From positions 1 to 64,000 of the forward strand of contig NZ_VRKN01000006.1 in assembly GCF_008080435.1 (NCBI RefSeq): DNA of 64,000 nt, read 5' to 3'. Positions 20,670 through 32,732 of the stretch are shown here, one piece after another. The position numbers were made by a program, and so were the translations under genes. The notes below the pieces were generated by a model. The model saw only the letters and a list, made by a program, of their open reading frames with translations. It had not been told where the DNA came from and did no database searches. The stretch comes from Enterobacter asburiae (GTDB taxonomy: Bacteria; Pseudomonadota; Gammaproteobacteria; Enterobacterales; Enterobacteriaceae). Numbering within the stretch: position 1 is the first letter of the stretch; each line of letters starts with the position of its first letter.

Positions 20670-21695
20670 TTAATCTTGTTGATCGATCTTACGCTCAAGA
20701 GACTTGAGGCGCTTGCTCATATCATCAATGTTCATCACCAGAGCTGCTGTTTTACGCCATACCTTGTTGGGTTGTAGCGGAATGCCTGAGGAATAGACGC
20801 CAGGTTCAGTGATAGGACGCATTACCATGCCCATTCCCGTCACGGTGACCTTGTCGCATATTTCCATATGGCCATTAATCACGCTCGCACCGCCAATCAT
20901 ACAATAACGGCCAATTTTCAGGCTGCCTGCCATGATGACGCCACCCGCAACCGCGGTATTGTCGCCAATCACAACGTTATGCGCAATCTGGCACTGGTTA
21001 TCAATGATAACACCATTGCCAATGATCGTGTCGTCAAGCGCGCCACGATCAATGGTGGTACAGGCGCCGATCTCTACGCGATCGCCAATAATGACGCGAC
21101 CAAGCTGCGGGATCTTAACCCAGTTACCGCGATCGTTAGCGTAACCAAAGCCATCAGAACCAATCACAGTGCTGGACTGGACGAGGCAATTTTCGCCAAT
21201 TTCAACATCATGATAAACGGACACATTGGCCCATAAACGGGTCCCGGCGCCGATTTTCGTATTTTTCCCAACGAAGCAACCCGGGCCAATGACGACGTTA
21301 TCGCCCAGCACAACACCGGATTCGATAACCGCATTCGCGCCAACGGCGACGTTGTTACCCAGCCTGGCCGTCGCATCAATCGCTGCACTGGCGGCAATGT
21401 TCTGCGCCGGTTGCGGCGTGGTATCAAGAATTTGAGCCATGCGTGCATACGTCAGGTAGGGGTTTTTCACTACCAACGCGCTTACAGTGGCAAATGGAAG
21501 ATCGTCCTGCGTCAGAACAACAGCTGACGCCTGGCATTGAGCCAGTTGCTCACGGTACTTAGGGCTTACCATGAAGGTAATCGTGCCAGCTTTAGCAGAT
21601 TGCATGGACGCAACAGCGGTGATGACGATATTGCCATCACCGTGTAATTCTGCATCCAACTGCTGAGCTAAATCAGCCAGTCGAATTGAAGGCAT
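20670..21695 (-). CDS. lpxD: UDP-3-O-(3-hydroxymyristoyl)glucosamine N-acyltransferase
   Basis: Adds the second 3-hydroxymyristoyl chain, at N2 of glucosamine, in lipid A synthesis. The 341-residue protein has an N-terminal uridine-binding domain (1 to about 100), a hexapeptide left-handed beta-helix (about 105-310) with the catalytic histidine in [10 protein letters not shown], and a C-terminal helix. It begins 3 nt after the skp stop and is about 100 nt upstream of fabZ. Confidence 0.97.
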   Translation of the reverse strand: MPSIRLADLAQQLDAELHGDGNIVITAVASMQSAKAGTITFMVSPKYREQLAQCQASAVVLTQDDLPFATVSALVVKNPYLTYARMAQILDTTPQPAQNIAASAAIDATARLGNNVAVGANAVIESGVVLGDNVVIGPGCFVGKNTKIGAGTRLWANVSVYHDVEIGENCLVQSSTVIGSDGFGYANDRGNWVKIPQLGRVIIGDRVEIGACTTIDRGALDDTIIGNGVIIDNQCQIAHNVVIGDNTAVAGGVIMAGSLKIGRYCMIGGASVINGHMEICDKVTVTGMGMVMRPITEPGVYSSGIPLQPNKVWRKTAALVMNIDDMSKRLKSLERKIDQQD

Positions 21696-21698
21696 TAC

Positions 21699-22193
21699 TT
21701 ATTTAACCTGTTTCAGAACATCAGCAGTGATGTCTTTAACATCTTTGCTGTTATAAGCAACGGCGTTCGCATCTACAACCAGATCGATACTCTGATCGGC
21801 AGCCACTGCTTTAACAGCAGTCTGAATGCGAGTTACCAGCTTGCCGCGTTCTTCGTTAGAACGACGCTGACGATCCTGCTCAAAAGCCTGCGCTTTCTGG
21901 GAGAACGCCTGGCGCTGAGCCATTACGTCTTTTTCCAGCTTGCTGCGGTCGCTTGCTTTCATGGTAGAACCATCACGCTGCAGACGCTGCATTTTGGACT
22001 GAAGATCGTTTTCCATACCCTGCAGTTCGCTTGCACGGCCTTTGAATTCGTTTTCCAGAGTCGCAGAAACACCTGTTTTCTGTGCAACCTGCTGGAACAA
22101 ATTACCCATGTTGACGATTGCAATTTTGTCTGCTGCCTGAGCAGAAGTTGCCATCGCTAAACCGAGACCTGCAGCTAATAACCACTTTTTCAC
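21699..22193 (-). CDS. skp: Periplasmic chaperone Skp (OmpH)
   Basis: Trimeric holdase that carries unfolded outer-membrane proteins across the periplasm to BamA. The 164-residue precursor starts with GTG ([20 protein letters not shown], cleavage before ADKI), as in E. coli; an in-frame ATG at 22298 adds 35 unrelated residues and is rejected. The long central helices form the coiled-coil tentacles. It is three residues longer than E. coli Skp because of extra residues in the tentacle ([10 protein letters not shown]). It lies just downstream of bamA. Confidence 0.96.
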   Translation of the reverse strand: MKKWLLAAGLGLAMATSAQAADKIAIVNMGNLFQQVAQKTGVSATLENEFKGRASELQGMENDLQSKMQRLQRDGSTMKASDRSKLEKDVMAQRQAFSQKAQAFEQDRQRRSNEERGKLVTRIQTAVKAVAADQSIDLVVDANAVAYNSKDVKDITADVLKQVK

Positions 22194-22315
22194 AATTAAC
22201 TCCTTACCATCCCATTGGCACCAGAAGGTACCGTTCTTTGCGTGGCAAGGCGACCGTGTTACCGATCGCCAGTTGTCAGCGCTACACTGCCAACGCATTC
22301 CTTTGCAGCGGATTA

Positions 22316-24733
22316 TTACCAGGTTTTACCAATGTTAAACTGGAATTGCTCCGCTTTGTCTCCATCATATTTCTTAAACGGCTGGGCGTAAGAGAAGACC
22401 AACGGCCCCAGCGGTGACATCCATTGTAATGCGATACCGGCAGACATGCGAATATTGCTCGGATCGCTGTAGTCAGGAATGCCTTCTGCGCGCATCTGGG
22501 CAGTATTCTGCCAGTTGGTATCCCACACGGTACCGGCATCCCAGAAGAAGGACGTACGTACCGAGTTCGCGTATTTATCACTGATAAACGGCGTTGGCGT
22601 GATGAATTCCAGGCTAGCAACGGCCATGGCGTTACCGCCCACCGCGTCATTGGAGCTACAGACTTCGGAAGAGGAAGACTTATCACAGTTATCTTTGTCG
22701 TTACCGCCGTAGTAAACCGCTTTCGGACCAATGTTGTTGGACTGGAAACCACGAACGGTGCTGGAGCCACCCGCATAGAAGTTTTCATAGAACGGCAGTT
22801 CTTTGCCACCCAGACCATCGCCATAGCCCCAACGGGTACGACCCAGAACCACCCACTTATGATCGTCATCGATCGGGAAGTAGGACGCGGTATCCAGCGT
22901 GACCTTATAGAACTCGTTATCGGAACCCGGCACGGTCACTTTACCGTTCAGGTTGACGCGAGAACCTTCCGTTGGGAAGTAACCACGGTCAAGACGGTTA
23001 TAAGTCCAGCCGTAGTTAAAGGTGAAGTCATCCGCCGCGAAGCCATTGTCATTACCATTCTTACTGGTTGACTGGCCGATTGAGTCCAGATAACGCCACA
23101 TCGCCACCTGCGGTTGCATGTTGGACAGGTCGTTATGCACGTAACCTAAGCCCGCACGCAGGGTGTTGTATTCGTTAACCGGGAAGCCAAGCGTACCGTC
23201 TACACCGTAACTCTTGTTGGTGTAGGAAGACAGATCCGCGTCGTCTGCTTTAAAGTCGTTATAGAAGATACGACCGCCCAGGCTCACACCGTCTACGGTG
23301 AAGTATGGGTTAGTCACAGAGAACTCAGAGTAGGTCTGGTAGTCGTTTTTGGTGCCGTTAATACCGACAGAGTAACCCGTACCCAGCCAGTTATCCTGCT
23401 GCACGCCGACCTGGAAGCTGACGCCGCTTTCAGTACCGTAGCCCACACCGAAGTTGAAGCTACCGGTGTTGCGCTCTTTCACTTTATAAACGACATCAAC
23501 CTGATCCGGGCTGCCCGGTACGCGCTGGGTATCGGTATCCACCGTTTCAAAATAGCCCAGACGGTTCAGACGCTCTTTACCCTGATCAACGAGGTCGCTT
23601 CCCAACCATGCGCCTTCCATCTGACGCATTTCGCGACGCAGAACGGAATCTTTGGAGGTGTCGTTACCAACGAAGCGGATCTTACGCACGTAGAAACGGT
23701 TACCCGCATCAACATTCACATGCAGCTTAACGGTTTTATCCGCATCGTTGATTTCCGGTTGAGTCTGTACGCGCGGATAGGCATAACCATAGCGGCCGAG
23801 CAGCTTCTTAATGCTGTCTTCCATTTTGGTTACCTTGGAACCGCTATACAGGTCGCCTGGCTGAATTTTGGTCAGCGATTCGATTTCAGCAGAATGCCCT
23901 GCCAGGTTACCACTCACTTCAACACCAGAAAGCTTGTACTGCTCGCCTTCAGTGATGTTTACCGTAATGTAGATCCCTTTCTTGTCCGGCGTCAGGCTTA
24001 CCTGAGTCGAGTCGATGTTGAAACGCGCATAGCCACGATCGAGATAGTAGCTGCGCAGGGTTTCAAGGTCGCCCGCCAGTTTCTGTTTCTGGTATTTGCG
24101 ATCGCCTACCACGTTCCACCATGGCACTTCATCGCGCAGCTGGAAGGTGGAGATCAGTTCGTCGGTGCTGAAGGCGTGGTTGCCGACAATGTTGATCTGC
24201 TGGATCTTCGCAGAAACACCTTCCTGGAAGACCAGTTTCAGGTCAACACGGTTACGTGGCAGCGGAGTGACAACCGCCTTCACGCTGGCACTGTATTTAC
24301 CGACGCTGTAGTAGAAGTCTTCCAGACCTTTTTCAATGTCTGAAAGGGTTGTGCGGTCCAGGGATTCACCCACACGAACACCTGATGCTTCAAGGTTCTG
24401 CTTGAGCATGTCATCTTTCACCGACTTGTTACCGGAGAAAGTGATACTGGCAATCGTTGGACGTTCTTTTACCTGTACCAGCAGCGTATCACCATCGCGC
24501 AGGACGCGGACATCCTCAAAGTTGCCAGTGGCAAACAGAGCACGGATGGTGTTACTGATATCATCATCATTAACCGTATCGCCGGGGCGTACAGGCATAC
24601 TGAGGAGGGCCGCACCAACGGCGACACGCTGGAGGCCTTCGAAATGAATGTCTTTCACTACGAACCCGTCAGCACCGTATACGGTGGCGCTGCTAAACAG
24701 CAGCGACGCTATGAGCAACTTTTTCATCGCCAT
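22316..24733 (-). CDS. bamA: Outer-membrane protein assembly factor BamA
   Basis: Core of the BAM complex that folds and inserts beta-barrel proteins into the outer membrane. The 805-residue precursor has a signal peptide (cleavage after VYGA), five POTRA domains (about 21-420) and a 16-strand Omp85 barrel. The conserved loop 6 VRGF motif ([12 protein letters not shown]) and a C-terminal aromatic signature (FNIGKTW) are present. It is five residues shorter than E. coli, consistent with loop variation. It lies between rseP and skp. Confidence 0.98.
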   Translation of the reverse strand: MAMKKLLIASLLFSSATVYGADGFVVKDIHFEGLQRVAVGAALLSMPVRPGDTVNDDDISNTIRALFATGNFEDVRVLRDGDTLLVQVKERPTIASITFSGNKSVKDDMLKQNLEASGVRVGESLDRTTLSDIEKGLEDFYYSVGKYSASVKAVVTPLPRNRVDLKLVFQEGVSAKIQQINIVGNHAFSTDELISTFQLRDEVPWWNVVGDRKYQKQKLAGDLETLRSYYLDRGYARFNIDSTQVSLTPDKKGIYITVNITEGEQYKLSGVEVSGNLAGHSAEIESLTKIQPGDLYSGSKVTKMEDSIKKLLGRYGYAYPRVQTQPEINDADKTVKLHVNVDAGNRFYVRKIRFVGNDTSKDSVLRREMRQMEGAWLGSDLVDQGKERLNRLGYFETVDTDTQRVPGSPDQVDVVYKVKERNTGSFNFGVGYGTESGVSFQVGVQQDNWLGTGYSVGINGTKNDYQTYSEFSVTNPYFTVDGVSLGGRIFYNDFKADDADLSSYTNKSYGVDGTLGFPVNEYNTLRAGLGYVHNDLSNMQPQVAMWRYLDSIGQSTSKNGNDNGFAADDFTFNYGWTYNRLDRGYFPTEGSRVNLNGKVTVPGSDNEFYKVTLDTASYFPIDDDHKWVVLGRTRWGYGDGLGGKELPFYENFYAGGSSTVRGFQSNNIGPKAVYYGGNDKDNCDKSSSSEVCSSNDAVGGNAMAVASLEFITPTPFISDKYANSVRTSFFWDAGTVWDTNWQNTAQMRAEGIPDYSDPSNIRMSAGIALQWMSPLGPLVFSYAQPFKKYDGDKAEQFQFNIGKTW

Positions 24734-24762
24734 CGTTATTATGCGTTCTTCCTAACACTCTC

Positions 24763-26115
24763 TTACAACCGAGAGAAATCATTGAAAAGTGCAAGCCCCA
24801 TTAACAGCACCAGCAAAATCGAGCCAATGCGATAACTAAAGTCTTGAACTCGCTCGGATACCGGTCCGCCTTTTAGCTTTTCAATCGCTAAAAACAGCAG
24901 ATGACCCCCGTCTAAAACGGGAAGCGGGAACAGGTTGATTATCCCAAGGTTCACGCTAATGAGCGCGAGGAACATGAGATAGTAAATCACCCCGAATTCC
25001 GCTGACATCCCAGCCCCCTGAGCAATCGAAATTGGCCCACTGAGGTTGTTCAGTTTCACATCACCGGTTATCAATTTCCCCAACATGTTGACCGTCAGCT
25101 TCATCAGTTGCCATGTTTTATCCGTGGCTTCAAGGATGGCGCTGAACGGCCCATACTGGCGTATTGTCTTGTACTCATCTGGCAGTGGGATCACTTTTGG
25201 CACAACGCCTGCAAACCCTTCTGCCTTTTTGCCGACCGACTTCGTATCCGGGATCAGCGTCAGCGAAAGCGGACTGCCTTGCCTTTCAACTTCCAGCGCG
25301 AGAGACGTTCCCGGATTATCGCGCACCAGAGTAACAAAGGTCATCCACTCTGTTAATGGTTGACCATCGACTTTAACGATCCTGTCGCCTGCTTGCAAAC
25401 CCGCTTTGCTCGCCGCCGAATTTGCCTGTACTTCGGCTAATACCGGCTCGATCTGCGCGCCGCGTGGACGAATACCCAGCGCAGCGACGGGATCCTCTTT
25501 GTCTGGCTCGAAACGCCAGTGACGTAAATCGAGTACTTTGTCCTGACGCGTATCTGAACCAAACGGCGATACGCTGATGGTGGTCTGCGGATCGCCGATT
25601 TTGGCTACCAGCTGCAGTCGCACCGCATCCCAATCAGGGGTTTCGATGCCATCAATCGCTTTAAGTTCCATCCCGGATGTAATTTGCGCACCCGCCGCGA
25701 TGGAGTTAGGGGCAATTTCACCCACCACCGGACGCACGCCAGGGACGCCGATGATAAACACCAGCCAGTAAGCGAAAATCGCAAAGATGAAGTTGGCTAC
25801 CGGTCCGGCAGCAATGATGGCGGCGCGTTGTCCAACGGTTTTATTGTTGAATGCGCTGTGTCGCAGCTCAGGAGCGACAGGCTCGACGCGTTCGTCGAGC
25901 ATCTTGACGTAGCCGCCCAGCGGGATAAGGGCGATGACAAATTCCGTGCCGTGACGGTCGGTGCGCGTCCAGAGTGCTTTACCAAAACCGATGGAAAACC
26001 GCTCTACGCGCACGCCACAGCGGCGAGCAACCCAGAAATGGCCAAATTCATGCACGGTAATCAGTACACCCAGTGCAACAATGAACGCCGCCAGATTCCA
26101 GAGAATGCTCAGCAT
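24763..26115 (-). CDS. rseP: Site-2 membrane protease RseP
   Basis: Intramembrane zinc protease that cuts RseA after DegS, releasing sigma-E, and also clears remnant signal peptides. The 450-residue protein has the zinc motif HEFGH at 22-26 in the first membrane segment, two periplasmic PDZ domains (about 115-310) and the third zinc-ligand motif PVLDGGH near residue 400. The start at 26115 ([11 protein letters not shown]) gives the E. coli length; an upstream in-frame ATG at 26160 lies inside cdsA and is unlikely. Confidence 0.97.
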   Translation of the reverse strand: MLSILWNLAAFIVALGVLITVHEFGHFWVARRCGVRVERFSIGFGKALWTRTDRHGTEFVIALIPLGGYVKMLDERVEPVAPELRHSAFNNKTVGQRAAIIAAGPVANFIFAIFAYWLVFIIGVPGVRPVVGEIAPNSIAAGAQITSGMELKAIDGIETPDWDAVRLQLVAKIGDPQTTISVSPFGSDTRQDKVLDLRHWRFEPDKEDPVAALGIRPRGAQIEPVLAEVQANSAASKAGLQAGDRIVKVDGQPLTEWMTFVTLVRDNPGTSLALEVERQGSPLSLTLIPDTKSVGKKAEGFAGVVPKVIPLPDEYKTIRQYGPFSAILEATDKTWQLMKLTVNMLGKLITGDVKLNNLSGPISIAQGAGMSAEFGVIYYLMFLALISVNLGIINLFPLPVLDGGHLLFLAIEKLKGGPVSERVQDFSYRIGSILLVLLMGLALFNDFSRL

Positions 26116-26126
26116 AAAACCTTCCG

Positions 26127-26984
26127 TTAAATCGTCCCGAATACCAGTAAAAGCAAACACGCAAACACTGGAACAGCCGCTGTCAGGCTATCAATGCGAT
26201 CCAGTATACCGCCATGCCCTGGAATCAGATGTCCGCTGTCCTTAATCCCTGCTTCACGCTTAAACATACTTTCGGTTAAATCACCGAGCACAGAGGCAAG
26301 CGCAGCAAAAATCGAGCACACCAGCAGTATTGACGGTGCCACTTCAAGATTCGCCCAGACGCCGTAGCCCCAGGAGATGATCGCTGCCGTAAACAGGCCG
26401 CCGATGAATCCTTGCCAAGTTTTGCCCGGAGAAACCTTCGGCGCCAGTTTATGCTTGCCAAACAGTTTACCAAACATATAGGCCCCGGAGTCAGCCCCCC
26501 AGACCAGAATCATCACATAAAGCAGCCAGATCGCACCGCTGTAGTGGTTTTCGTCGTAGTGCCAGGCTCGCAGCGCAACCATACCCCAGAAAAAAGGAAT
26601 AATTGTGAGCAAACCAAAAATCAGTCGCAGCACTTTTGAATTACGCCATAATGCCGCGGAACCTGGATAAAAAAGAACCAGCAACAGCGCGGCAACCCAC
26701 CAGGCCAACGATATCCACAAGGAACCGGCAACCAGGGGTTGATGAATATCATGATGATATTCAGGCAACGTAAACAGCATTATGGCCAGGATAAAGCCAC
26801 AAAGTACCGCAAGCCATACTCGCTGAGTGCGCGAGGTAAAGCCGCTAAACTGTCCCCATTCCCACGCGGCGAGCATGCACACCACCAGCGTGACAATAGC
26901 GAATCCCACCGGGGGCAGTAAAAACAGCGCCGCAATGACAATGGGTATTAATACAAAAGCGGAAATCAGGCGATACTTCAGCAA
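26127..26984 (-). CDS. cdsA: Phosphatidate cytidylyltransferase
   Basis: Makes CDP-diacylglycerol from phosphatidate and CTP, the branch point of phospholipid synthesis, in the inner membrane. The 285-residue protein is almost entirely hydrophobic helices and ends with the family signature [20 protein letters not shown] followed by [12 protein letters not shown]. It sits 12 nt after uppS and 11 nt before rseP. Confidence 0.97.
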   Translation of the reverse strand: MLKYRLISAFVLIPIVIAALFLLPPVGFAIVTLVVCMLAAWEWGQFSGFTSRTQRVWLAVLCGFILAIMLFTLPEYHHDIHQPLVAGSLWISLAWWVAALLLVLFYPGSAALWRNSKVLRLIFGLLTIIPFFWGMVALRAWHYDENHYSGAIWLLYVMILVWGADSGAYMFGKLFGKHKLAPKVSPGKTWQGFIGGLFTAAIISWGYGVWANLEVAPSILLVCSIFAALASVLGDLTESMFKREAGIKDSGHLIPGHGGILDRIDSLTAAVPVFACLLLLVFGTI

Positions 26985-26996
26985 AAGCTACCCCCA

Positions 26997-27755
26997 TCAG
27001 GCTTTGTCGCCACCAGGCTCGGTGCCGCCGAAACGACGCTCTCGATTGGCAAAGGCATGCAGCGCACCTTCAAAGTCTTGTTCATCAAAATCGGGCCAAA
27101 GAACATCCGTAAAGTAAAGTTCGGCATAGGCAATTTGCCATATCAAAAAGTTACTTATGCGATGTTCCCCCCCTGTCCTAATTACCAAATCCACAGGTGC
27201 CTGTTCATTCATGCAGATTTGCTTGCTCAGCGCCTCTTCATCAATTTGGTCGGGTCTCAACAGCCCTTCCTGAACCTGTTCGGCCAGATGCCGAACGCCC
27301 TGGATAATATCCCAGCGTCCGCCGTAATTCGCCGCAATATTCAGCGTCAGACCGGTATTATTTTCCGTCAGCGCTTCTGCTTTGCGAATCCGTTCCTGCA
27401 AACGTGAGTTAAAACGACTGGTATCACCAATGATACGCAGGCGGACGTTGTGGCGGTGCAGGCTTTTTACTTCGCTGTCTAGCGCCCACACAAACAATTC
27501 CATCAACGCAGTCACTTCCTGCAGAGGTCGATTCCAGTTTTCACTGCTAAAAGCATAGAGCGTTAACGCATCAATGCCGTTGTTGGCGGCAAAAGAAACG
27601 GCGCGGCGAACGGATTTCGCCCCCGCTTTATGCCCAAAGGCTCGTATCTTCCCTTGTCTTTTCGCCCAGCGGCCATTGCCATCCATAATGATTGCTACAT
27701 GACGGCAGCCATGAGCTGGCAAATTTTCGCTTATTGGTTGATTCGCAGACAACAT
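26997..27755 (-). CDS. uppS: Undecaprenyl diphosphate synthase (cis-prenyltransferase)
   Basis: Adds eight isopentenyl units to farnesyl diphosphate to make the C55 carrier lipid for peptidoglycan and O-antigen (also ispU). The 252-residue protein has the catalytic aspartate D25 in IIMDGNGRWAK, the arginine-rich diphosphate site RTGGEHRISNFL, and a typical C-terminal region. Dxr, encoded next upstream, makes its isoprenoid precursors, but a terminator hairpin separates the two genes. Confidence 0.97.
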   Translation of the reverse strand: MLSANQPISENLPAHGCRHVAIIMDGNGRWAKRQGKIRAFGHKAGAKSVRRAVSFAANNGIDALTLYAFSSENWNRPLQEVTALMELFVWALDSEVKSLHRHNVRLRIIGDTSRFNSRLQERIRKAEALTENNTGLTLNIAANYGGRWDIIQGVRHLAEQVQEGLLRPDQIDEEALSKQICMNEQAPVDLVIRTGGEHRISNFLIWQIAYAELYFTDVLWPDFDEQDFEGALHAFANRERRFGGTEPGGDKA

Positions 27756-27814
27756 AACGCGTTTTTTGTCCCTGAAAAGGATTTAACGGTACTCAGGAAT
27801 ACTGAAGCCTATAC

Positions 27815-27841
27815 ATAAAAAAGCCGTGTCAAACCACGGCT
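27815..27841 (-). terminator. Terminator hairpin between dxr and uppS
   Basis: On the minus strand AGCCGTG, a six-base loop, CACGGCT, then TTTTTATG. A second stem (CACCTGA at 27842-27848 with TCAGGTG at 27873-27879) lies directly upstream on the same transcript, after the dxr stop. Confidence 0.75.
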
Positions 27842-27941
27842 CACCTGACCACATAAAGTCAAATACCTGCGATCAGGTGGCGCAGACTATATCACTGAAG
27901 CCCAACGCTAACAAATAGCACGACGACTAGTGCTTGCTTTA

Positions 27942-29141
27942 TCACCAGCTTGCGAGACGTGTCACCTGTTGGCGCGCAATATTACGCGCAGCTGCATCCA
28001 CCGCCAGCACCTCTTCCACGCTTTGTGGTTCGCGCAAATCCATCATGTCCAGTACCGATAAATTTAACGACGCGATATCGGTAAAACGAATTTGCTGATT
28101 CAGAAATGCCTCAACGGTAATTTCATTGGCTGCATTAAGTGCCGTCGTCGCCGCCTGCCCCTGGTCAAAGGCATTCATCGCAAGCTTCAGACAAGGATAG
28201 CGGTCGTAGTCTGGTTCACTGAACGTCAGGGAACTTAGCTTGCAGAAATCAAGCGGCTTTACGCCGGATTTCACTCGATTTGGCCACGCCATTGAATGGG
28301 CAATGGGCGTACGCATGTCCGGCTCGCCCAACTGTGCCAGCACGCTGCCATCCTGATAACGCACCATCGAGTGAATCACCGATTGCGGGTGAATCAGTAC
28401 TTCCATCTGTTTCGCTGACGCATTAAACAGCCAGCGCGCTTCAATGTATTCCAGACCTTTGTTCATCATGGTGGCAGAGTCAACGGAGATTTTACGCCCC
28501 ATCGACCAGTTCGGATGACGGCACGCCTGATCCGGCGTCATGGCGCGCAGTTCAGACAGTGGCGTTTCACGGAACGGGCCACCAGACCCGGTAAGCAGAA
28601 TAGACACTACGCCATTCTGCTCCAGGTCAGCGTACCCCAGGTTCTGTTGAAAAGGTTGCGGTAAACTCTGAAAAATCGCGTTGTGTTCGCTGTCGACCGG
28701 CAAAAGACGCGCGCCGCGCTGCTTCACCGCATCCATAAACAGGCGTCCACAGGTGACCAGCGACTCTTTATTGGCCAGCAGAACATCCTTACCGGCATCA
28801 ATCGCGGCAAGCGTGGGCAATAATCCTGCCGCCCCGACGATAGCCGCCATCACCTGATCCACCTCATCCAGCGCCGCCATCTCACAGGCCGCCTGTTGGC
28901 CACTCAGCACCTGGGTTCGGCTGCCCTGTTCAAGTAGCTGTGCTTTCAGCAGACGCGCGCTCTCTTCGTCATCCATCACCGCATAGCGGGGCGCAAACTC
29001 CAGGCACTGCTCGACCATTCGCTGCACATTCTTACCGGCCACCAGCGCTGTCACGGTGTAAAGTTCAGGATTATGGCGAACAACGTCGAGAGTGCTGCAA
29101 CCGATAGAGCCGGTTGAGCCGAGGAGTATTAAATGCTTCAT
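27942..29141 (-). CDS. dxr: 1-deoxy-D-xylulose 5-phosphate reductoisomerase
   Basis: Second enzyme of the MEP isoprenoid pathway: NADPH-dependent rearrangement and reduction of DXP to MEP; the target of fosmidomycin. The 399-residue protein has the dinucleotide-binding GSTGSIG near its start, metal/substrate acids in [11 protein letters not shown], and the flexible loop around [17 protein letters not shown]. The start [11 protein letters not shown] at 29141 matches E. coli; an upstream ATG at 29177 would add 12 residues. Confidence 0.97.
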   Translation of the reverse strand: MKHLILLGSTGSIGCSTLDVVRHNPELYTVTALVAGKNVQRMVEQCLEFAPRYAVMDDEESARLLKAQLLEQGSRTQVLSGQQAACEMAALDEVDQVMAAIVGAAGLLPTLAAIDAGKDVLLANKESLVTCGRLFMDAVKQRGARLLPVDSEHNAIFQSLPQPFQQNLGYADLEQNGVVSILLTGSGGPFRETPLSELRAMTPDQACRHPNWSMGRKISVDSATMMNKGLEYIEARWLFNASAKQMEVLIHPQSVIHSMVRYQDGSVLAQLGEPDMRTPIAHSMAWPNRVKSGVKPLDFCKLSSLTFSEPDYDRYPCLKLAMNAFDQGQAATTALNAANEITVEAFLNQQIRFTDIASLNLSVLDMMDLREPQSVEEVLAVDAAARNIARQQVTRLASW

Positions 29142-29170
29142 GAGATGCCCGAAAAAAGTTAGACCAGATA

Positions 29171-29218
29171 AAAGCAAAACGCCGCCAGCAAGACCCGAAG
29201 TCCCTCTGAACGGCGTTT
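29171..29218 (-). terminator. Probable terminator of frr
   Basis: On the minus strand AAACGCCG and CGGCGTTT are separated by 26 bases and followed by TGCTTTTAT. The long loop makes it a weaker call; it lies between frr and dxr. Confidence 0.5.
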
Positions 29219-29236
29219 ATCAGTGTAAGACAGAAA

Positions 29237-29794
29237 TCAGAACTGCATCAGTTCCGCTTCTTTATCTGCCAGCGCCGCATCAATTTTCTTGATGGCAGCG
29301 TCGGTCATTTTCTGAATGTCGTCCTGAGAACGACGATCGTCATCTTCACTGATCTCTTTTTCTTTCAGCAGCGCTTTTACTTTATCGTTCGCGTCGCGAC
29401 GGACGTTACGCACGGATACACGACCCTGCTCAGCTTCGCCACGAACCACTTTGATCAGATCTTTACGACGCTCTTCCGTCAGTGGAGGCAGTGGAACGCG
29501 GATGTCAGCACCCGCAGAGCTTGGGTTCAGACCGAGGTCAGAGGCCATGATCGCTTTCTCAACGGCCGGGCTCATAGAACGATCGAACACGTTGATTTTC
29601 AGCGTACGGGTATCTTCTACCGTTACGCTCGCCAGCTGACGCAGAGGGGTTGGCGTACCGTAGTATTCTACGATGATGCCATCCAGCAGGCTTGGGGAAG
29701 CACGGCCAGTACGGATTTTGCTGATTTGGGTTTTGAACGCTTCTACGCATTTTTCCATGCGTACTTCAGCATCTTTTCTGATGTCGTTAATCAC
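29237..29794 (-). CDS. frr: Ribosome recycling factor
   Basis: With EF-G splits the post-termination ribosome so subunits can be reused. The 185-residue protein has the L-shape of a long three-helix bundle and a small alpha/beta domain (about 30-105), with the conserved [15 protein letters not shown] segment. Length equals E. coli RRF. It is separated from pyrH by 167 bases containing an inverted repeat. Confidence 0.98.
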   Translation of the reverse strand: MINDIRKDAEVRMEKCVEAFKTQISKIRTGRASPSLLDGIIVEYYGTPTPLRQLASVTVEDTRTLKINVFDRSMSPAVEKAIMASDLGLNPSSAGADIRVPLPPLTEERRKDLIKVVRGEAEQGRVSVRNVRRDANDKVKALLKEKEISEDDDRRSQDDIQKMTDAAIKKIDAALADKEAELMQF

Positions 29795-29961
29795 GTTACG
29801 AATCCTTGAAAACTTGTCTCAGGCAGACTATCCGCCAGCACAGCGCTACAGGTGTGCTAAGTATAGTCGCGTTTAATTCATGACAACGCCAAAGGCGCGC
29901 CCGGGTAAGATACCACTACAAAATAAAGCGGAATCTTACCTGTATTTATCGTCAACGGAAA

Positions 29962-30687
29962 TTATTCCGTGATCAAAGTGCCTTCTTTTTCGCCCATGAC
30001 CACGCGACGCAGTGCGCCAGGCTTGTTCATGTTGAAGACACGGATCGGCAGTTTGTGGTCGCGAGCCAGCGTGAAGGCGGCAAGATCCATCACTTTCAGC
30101 TCTTTATCCAGCACTTCGCTGTAGCTCAGCTGATCGTACATGGTGGCAGAAGGATCTTTTGCCGGGTCGGCAGTAAACACGCCATCGACTTTGGTCGCTT
30201 TCAGTACCACATCGGCTTCGATCTCGATACCGCGCAGGCAGGCAGCGGAATCGGTTGTAAAGAACGGGTTACCCGTACCGGCGGAGAGGATCACCACGCG
30301 GTTATTGCGCAGCAGGCTGATGGCTTCTGCCCAGCTGTAATTATCGCATACGCCATTCAGTGGAATCGCGGACATCAGGCGGGCATTCACATAGGCGCGA
30401 TGCAGTGCATCACGCATTGCCAGGCCATTCATCACGGTTGCCAGCATACCCATGTGGTCGCCCACAACGCGGTTCATCCCCGCTTTCGCCAGACCAGCAC
30501 CACGGAAAAGGTTGCCACCGCCAATGACCACGCCAACCTGGATACCCAGTTCGACCAGTTCTTTGATTTCCTGTGCCATGCGATCAAGGATGCTTGCGTC
30601 AATACCGAAGCCTTCCGTTCCCTGCAGTGCTTCGCCACTCAGCTTAAGCAGAATGCGTTTGTACACGGGTTTTGCATTGGTAGCCAT
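29962..30687 (-). CDS. pyrH: Uridylate kinase
   Basis: Phosphorylates UMP to UDP in pyrimidine nucleotide synthesis; the bacterial enzyme is a hexamer of the amino-acid-kinase fold, activated by GTP and inhibited by UTP. The 241-residue protein has KLSGEALQG near the N terminus and the GGGNLFRG and [13 protein letters not shown] nucleotide-binding loops. It lies downstream of tsf, behind the tsf terminator. Confidence 0.97.
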   Translation of the reverse strand: MATNAKPVYKRILLKLSGEALQGTEGFGIDASILDRMAQEIKELVELGIQVGVVIGGGNLFRGAGLAKAGMNRVVGDHMGMLATVMNGLAMRDALHRAYVNARLMSAIPLNGVCDNYSWAEAISLLRNNRVVILSAGTGNPFFTTDSAACLRGIEIEADVVLKATKVDGVFTADPAKDPSATMYDQLSYSEVLDKELKVMDLAAFTLARDHKLPIRVFNMNKPGALRRVVMGEKEGTLITE

Positions 30688-30796
30688 GTTTCTTTCCTGA
30701 GACTGTCAACGATTAAGATGGGGGTTAATTCTGGCGACATGATATGCCGCAAATCAGCACAGCGATACTGGAGCCTGTCTGATTTCCTGTGACGGG

Positions 30797-30825
30797 TGAC
30801 AAAAAGAAGCCGCCCTCAGGCGGCT
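30797..30825 (-). terminator. Terminator of rpsB-tsf
   Basis: On the minus strand AGCCGCC, loop TGAG, GGCGGCT, then TCTTTTTGTC, 13 nt after the tsf stop. Confidence 0.85.
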
Positions 30826-30837
30826 CCTTTTCAATCA

Positions 30838-31689
30838 TTAAGACTGCTTGGACATTGCAGCAACTTCTGCTGCGAAGTCAGTCTCAACTTTCTCGATGCC
30901 TTCGCCCACTTCGAAGCGGATGAAGCCAGTTACGTCAGCGTTGTGCTCTTTCAGCAGCTGAGCAACAGACTTGCTTGGGTCCATTACGAATGGCTGGCCA
31001 GTCAGAGAAACTTCGCCGGTGAATTTCTTCATGCGGCCTTCAACCATTTTCTCTGCGATTTCTTTTGGCTTACCAGACTGCATCGCGATGTCCAGCTGAA
31101 CCTGGTACTCTTTCTCTACCACTTCAGCAGACACGTCTTCTGGCTTAACGAATTCTGGTTTGCTTGCAGCGATGTGCATAGCCAGCTGTTTTACCAGCTC
31201 TTCGTCAGCGCCTTTAGCCGCAACCAGAACACCGATACGTGCACCGTGCTGGTAAGAGCCCAGAACGTCGCCTTCCAGAGAAGATACGCGACGGATGTTG
31301 ATGTTCTCACCGATTTTAGCAACCAGCGCAACACGTTCTTCTTCGAACTGTGCTTTCAGAACTTCAACGTCAGTGATTTTACCAGCAACAGCTGCGTCCA
31401 GAACTTTGTTAGCAAATGCCTGGAAACCACCATCTTTAGCAACGAAGTCAGTCTGGCAGTTAACTTCCAGAATGATGCCGTAGTTGCCGTCGATCTTAGT
31501 GATGATCACGCCGTCAGCAGCAACGTTGCCTGCTTTTTTAGCTGCTTTGATCGCACCGGATTTACGCATGTTTTCGATTGCCAGCTCGATGTCGCCGTTC
31601 GCTTCAGTCAGCGCTTTTTTGCAATCCATCATGCCTGCGCCAGTACGCTCGCGCAGCTCTTTTACCAGGGATGCGGTAATTTCAGCCAT
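30838..31689 (-). CDS. tsf: Elongation factor Ts
   Basis: Nucleotide exchange factor that recycles EF-Tu from GDP to GTP. The 283-residue protein has the N-terminal UBA-like domain with the [17 protein letters not shown] signature, the core with the TDFVAKD motif (EF-Tu contact), the coiled-coil segment and the C-terminal module. Cotranscribed with rpsB; the 117-base gap between them carries a GGGGCC/GGCCCC stem that may reduce read-through. Confidence 0.98.
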   Translation of the reverse strand: MAEITASLVKELRERTGAGMMDCKKALTEANGDIELAIENMRKSGAIKAAKKAGNVAADGVIITKIDGNYGIILEVNCQTDFVAKDGGFQAFANKVLDAAVAGKITDVEVLKAQFEEERVALVAKIGENINIRRVSSLEGDVLGSYQHGARIGVLVAAKGADEELVKQLAMHIAASKPEFVKPEDVSAEVVEKEYQVQLDIAMQSGKPKEIAEKMVEGRMKKFTGEVSLTGQPFVMDPSKSVAQLLKEHNADVTGFIRFEVGEGIEKVETDFAAEVAAMSKQS

Positions 31690-31750
31690 TCTTAAATCCT
31701 CGGGAGATGTGAACTGCCCGGCCGGGGGCCAAACAGTGTAAATTGAAAAA

Positions 31751-31769
31751 AGGGGCCGGTAATGGGCCC
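31751..31769 (-). promoter_or_regulatory. Stem-loop in the rpsB-tsf intergenic region
   Basis: GGGGCC and GGCCCC, separated by about six bases, lie between rpsB and tsf. The position fits a partial terminator or processing site that sets tsf expression relative to rpsB; no experimental evidence here. Confidence 0.45.
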
Positions 31770-31806
31770 CTATTCATACACGGTACTAATAAGGGGTAAA
31801 ACCTTA

Positions 31807-32696
<890 letters not shown>

Positions 32697-32702
32697 GCGC
32701 GC

Positions 32703-32732
32703 TTTATACCACAAAACACGACCAGAAACCAA
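32703..32732 (-). promoter_or_regulatory. rpsB promoter
   Basis: Extended -10 TGGTATAAA (TATAAA at 32703-32708) with TTGGTT (32727-32732) 18 bp upstream and a GC-only discriminator (GCGCGCCGG), the pattern expected for a stringently controlled ribosomal-protein promoter. Confidence 0.75.

Noticed and set aside
24733..24800. Sigma-E promoter directly upstream of bamA
   Set aside because: bamA is sigma-E controlled in E. coli, but I could not find a GGAACT / TCTGA pair with proper spacing in the rseP 3' end.
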